The translations under genes and the position numbers were made by a program. Shown here in pieces: positions 61,683 to 64,000 of a stretch of DNA of 64,000 nt. The DNA comes from an uncultured Armatimonadota bacterium. GTDB lineage: Bacteria > Armatimonadota > Fimbriimonadia > Fimbriimonadales > Fimbriimonadaceae. The notes beneath the pieces were generated by a model, which did no database searches, had not been told where the DNA came from, and saw only the letters and a program-made list of their open reading frames with translations. The stretch lies in assembly GCA_903833215.1 (NCBI GenBank), contig CAILEM010000010.1, forward strand, positions 62,001 through 126,000. The letters run 5' to 3'. Every line of letters starts with the position of its first letter. Positions within the stretch are counted from its first letter, which is position 1.

Positions 61683-62713
61683 GAAAGGTCGCTGCTCCCG
61701 CAACGATGGTGATTGGTTTGGTCGCCGTTCTGGTTTTGACCCTCCTTGTCTTTAGGCTACCGGTCATTGAAAGTCTGAAGCTTCTGATTTCCGGTGCTTT
61801 CGGCGATCAATTTGCTTGGTCGAGAACAGCGGTGAAAGCCTGTCCGCTCCTTTTCACTGGATTGGGAATGGTGGTCGCTTGGCGAGCCGGAATGTACAAC
61901 ATTGGTGGTGAAGGGCAGTTTGTGATGGGTGGCATTTGCGGAGCCGCCGTTGCCAAATTTGTTCTGGTCGGTTCGACGGCGATACCGGGTTGGCTCGGCA
62001 GTCTGGTGATTCTCGTCGCTTGCGGCTTTGGTGGAGCAGCTTGGGCTTGGCTTGCGGCTTGGCTGTTTGTACGTCGTGGTGTCGCGGTTGTTATCAGCAC
62101 CATCCTCCTGAACTTCGTCGCAATCCAATTCCTCGGATACTGTGTAAGTGGACCCCTTCAACAGAAGAAGCAAGAAGTACCTCTGACGGACACGCTACCC
62201 GACGCCCTGATGCTGCCAAAACCGTCGCCGCAAATGGACCTTCATTTCGGAGTCGTTCTGCCTGTCCTCGCCGCTCTAGTGGTGTTTGTCTATCTCTATC
62301 GGACCCGACCAGGCTATCGACTTCGCCTAGTGGGAGAGAATGCGGATATGGCCAGAGCCAACCGCATCGACGCCGCAAAGGTCCAAATTCAGGCAATGCT
62401 TATTTCCGGGACTATGTGTGGACTGGCCGGTGGCGTTGAGTACATCGGAGTAGCCGGACAATTGGGCACCGATTTCTCCCAGCAGTGGGGTTTTCTTGGA
62501 ATTCCCGTCGCATTGTTGGGAGGGCTCCATCCGCTATTTTCGATATTGAGCGCCATCGTGTTTGGAGCGCTTTTTGCCGGATCAGAAAACTTGGCTAGGT
62601 TCACCAATGCCGGAGCCACGCTCGTATATGTGATTCAGGCCGTGGCCGTCCTTGGCTATGTGGGGATCAAGGCTCGCTCTGACGCTGTAAAAGCGCCTGT
62701 GGAGGCAGGATAG
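61679..62713 (+). CDS. Nucleoside ABC transporter permease 1, probable CTG start
   Basis: 344 residues if translation starts at CTG 61679; 335 from the ATG at 61706. A perfect GGAGG (61668-61672) lies six bases before the CTG, which overlaps the ATPase stop (CTGA) and adds the basic start MRKVAAPATM, as expected before a first helix. The ATG is 33 bases from that site and has none of its own. About eight to ten helices follow, with GLGMVVAWRAGMYNIGGEGQ and VGENADMARANRIDAAKVQI, hallmarks of BPD_transp_2 permeases. Confidence 0.88.
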   Translation: MRKVAAPATMVIGLVAVLVLTLLVFRLPVIESLKLLISGAFGDQFAWSRTAVKACPLLFTGLGMVVAWRAGMYNIGGEGQFVMGGICGAAVAKFVLVGSTAIPGWLGSLVILVACGFGGAAWAWLAAWLFVRRGVAVVISTILLNFVAIQFLGYCVSGPLQQKKQEVPLTDTLPDALMLPKPSPQMDLHFGVVLPVLAALVVFVYLYRTRPGYRLRLVGENADMARANRIDAAKVQIQAMLISGTMCGLAGGVEYIGVAGQLGTDFSQQWGFLGIPVALLGGLHPLFSILSAIVFGALFAGSENLARFTNAGATLVYVIQAVAVLGYVGIKARSDAVKAPVEAG

Positions 62714-63574
62714 ATGGAATTCTTGCCGCTCCTTCAGTACTCTGCCCCCGTGGCCCTTGCCGCGATGGGAGAGGTGATTACGGAACGTGGCGGAATCATC
62801 AACATAGGCCTTGAGGGCAGTATGTTGGTCGCGTCCTATTTCGCGATGTTGGCGTGCTACGTGACGCACAACCCATGGATCGGCCTTGGTGCCGGAGTCA
62901 CTGGAGCCCTCGTGACGACACTTCTCTTCGGCGTATTCGCCATCTACCTAAGTGCAGACCAAGTGGTCGTCGGCTCCGCCGTGAATCTCCTTGCACTGGG
63001 CGTAACCGGCACTCTCTTTCGATCGAAATTCGGGCAAAGTGGCCAGCTACTAAGTGTGCCGAGGATAGGTGGCTTCCATGGCGTCGACCCAATAATGGTT
63101 TTCATGCTTGCCAGCGCCCCGCTCCTTTGGTTGTTGCTGCGCAAGACAGGATGGGGTTTGGCCGTCCGCGCCTGTGGCGAATATCCCAAAGCCGCTGAGG
63201 CAGCTGGTTTCTCGGTATCTAGGCTCCGTCTACAATCGCTGATGGTCGGTGGGTTCTATTCGGGTCTCGCTGGGTCCTATTTGGCGTTGGTCATTGCTGG
63301 CTCATTCGCCGAAAACATGACGGCAGGGCGAGGATTTGTGGCGATCGCAATGGTCACTTTCGGCCGTTGGAAACCCCAGTTTGCGTTAATAGCTGCGTTG
63401 CTGATTGGCTGTGCCGAGAGCCTTCAATATAAGTTTCAGACATATGGTTGGAAGGTGCCTTTCCAGATGATGATCGCATTGCCGTACATCATCGCCCTCA
63501 TTGTTCTCGTACTAGTGGGTAGAGGAGCAAATGCCCCGGGAGCTTTGGCTCAACCGTATCGTAAAGAGAAGTGA
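62714..63574 (+). CDS. Nucleoside ABC transporter permease 2
   Basis: 286 residues, starting right at the previous stop (TAGATG). GEVITERGGIINIGLEGSML is the conserved first-loop signature; GWGLAVRACGEYPKAAEAAG is the cytoplasmic coupling segment; GRGFVAIAMVTFGRWKPQFA is the family's eighth-helix motif. It forms a heterodimer with the upstream permease. The stop overlaps the next gene by one base (TGATG). Confidence 0.93.
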   Translation: MEFLPLLQYSAPVALAAMGEVITERGGIINIGLEGSMLVASYFAMLACYVTHNPWIGLGAGVTGALVTTLLFGVFAIYLSADQVVVGSAVNLLALGVTGTLFRSKFGQSGQLLSVPRIGGFHGVDPIMVFMLASAPLLWLLLRKTGWGLAVRACGEYPKAAEAAGFSVSRLRLQSLMVGGFYSGLAGSYLALVIAGSFAENMTAGRGFVAIAMVTFGRWKPQFALIAALLIGCAESLQYKFQTYGWKVPFQMMIALPYIIALIVLVLVGRGANAPGALAQPYRKEK

Positions 63575-64000
63575 TGAATAGGTCGGTCCAAATGACAAGG
63601 CGGGTTGGGTTTTCAAGCGGCCACCGTTATTGGATACCCTCGCTGTCGGAATCCGAGAATCGGGACCTCTTCGGAATTTGGGCTTCACCCTATAATCACG
63701 GTCATAACTACATTCTGGATGTGACCGTCGAAGGACGGGTCGATCCGCAAACTGGGATGGTCGTGAATATCAAATGGATTGACGATATCCTCAAGGCGCA
63801 CATCGTTAAGCAGTTCGATGGGAAGAGCATCAACGACGAGGTGCCATTTTTCCACTCGCACTCATCGTGTCTGGAAAATATCGCCGCCTACATCGCAGAT
63901 TCGCTTCGTGCACCGGGCATTCTCCCTAAAGAGGTCCAGCTAACCTCTCTGCGACTTGAAGAAATGCCAACGCTCTATGTCGACCTGGACCTGCAGCCAC
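63574..64000 (+). CDS. PTPS/QueD-fold protein lacking catalytic residues, 3' end outside the window
   Basis: The ATG at 63574 overlaps the permease stop; 142 codons are in the window, and the frame is still open at the right edge. The layout matches 6-pyruvoyl-tetrahydropterin/6-carboxytetrahydropterin synthases: the zinc histidines are His17 (FSSGHRYW) and His42/His44 (NHGHNY), and LFGIWASPYNHGHN sits where LFGKCxxxxGHGHN is usual. The catalytic Cys is replaced by Trp36, and LDHK becomes FDGK, so the active-site His is lost too. It may have another activity or be a pterin-binding partner. Co-transcription with a nucleoside importer suggests a purine/pterin link. Confidence 0.8.
   Translation, partial: MNRSVQMTRRVGFSSGHRYWIPSLSESENRDLFGIWASPYNHGHNYILDVTVEGRVDPQTGMVVNIKWIDDILKAHIVKQFDGKSINDEVPFFHSHSSCLENIAAYIADSLRAPGILPKEVQLTSLRLEEMPTLYVDLDLQP

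Noticed and set aside
1-64000. CRISPR arrays, insertion sequences, prophage or rRNA genes
   Set aside because: No regularly spaced direct repeats, transposase, integrase, phage structural genes or rRNA conserved segments were seen.

Overview
The window looks like a chromosomal stretch of a free-living Gram-negative-type bacterium, most likely an Armatimonadota (Fimbriimonadia-like) lineage. This is inferred from protein style, not from a marker-gene search. The clues are a DUF1559-type prepilin with the [19 protein letters not shown] leader, a paired DUF1549/DUF1553 and DUF1501 secreted system, split glycine decarboxylase subunits, many secreted beta-propeller or carbohydrate-active proteins, and moderate GC. 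No insertion sequence, prophage or CRISPR array was found.

Layout. 1-12.6 kb: secreted and surface proteins (BNR propeller fragment, two-domain carbohydrate-binding-like protein, MFS sugar-acid transporter, PSD1/DUF1501 pair, FHA membrane protein, GH172-like protein, DUF1287 protein). 12.7-25 kb: acetylxylan-esterase-like protein, prepilin, universal stress protein, ECF sigma factor, Bax-inhibitor-like protein, a GC-rich structured spacer (about 18.1-18.45 kb), PQQ-like propeller, haem protein, acyl-CoA dehydrogenase, a 41-residue membrane protein and a CAU-anticodon tRNA. 25.4-28.7 kb: trmD-rplS-lepB-lepB. 28.8-32.2 kb: gcvH-gcvPA-gcvPB. 32.2-35.7 kb: a tightly overlapping run of antitoxin-like gene, PIN toxin, lipoyl/octanoyl transferase, murI and alr. 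35.7-39.1 kb: sigA, cysteine desulfurase, sucD. 39.3-39.7 kb: a c-di-AMP (ydaO/yuaA) riboswitch that ends in a terminator without a normal-sized gene. 39.7-42.8 kb: upp, glmU, prs. 42.8-47.1 kb: six overlapping genes for an unrecognised membrane assembly. 47.2-59 kb: recO, peptide-type binding lipoprotein, AraC regulator, Mla-like ATPase, a mobA-like/MFS/GNAT operon, mfd, nuoB-nuoI. 59.1-64 kb: a BMP-type nucleoside ABC importer operon running into a PTPS-like protein that lacks key catalytic residues.

How the parts connect. Glycine cleavage proteins (GcvH lipoyl lysine) sit near an octanoyl/lipoyl ligase; murI, alr and glmU supply cell-wall precursors; upp and prs handle PRPP chemistry; the nucleoside importer feeds purine/pterin metabolism. 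A window-wide pattern is that many start codons lie only 5-9 bases after a TANNNT -10 box and have no Shine-Dalgarno sequence, which predicts widespread leaderless transcription. Other genes, mostly prepilin, sigA, MFS and operon-internal ones, carry clear GGAGG-type sites.
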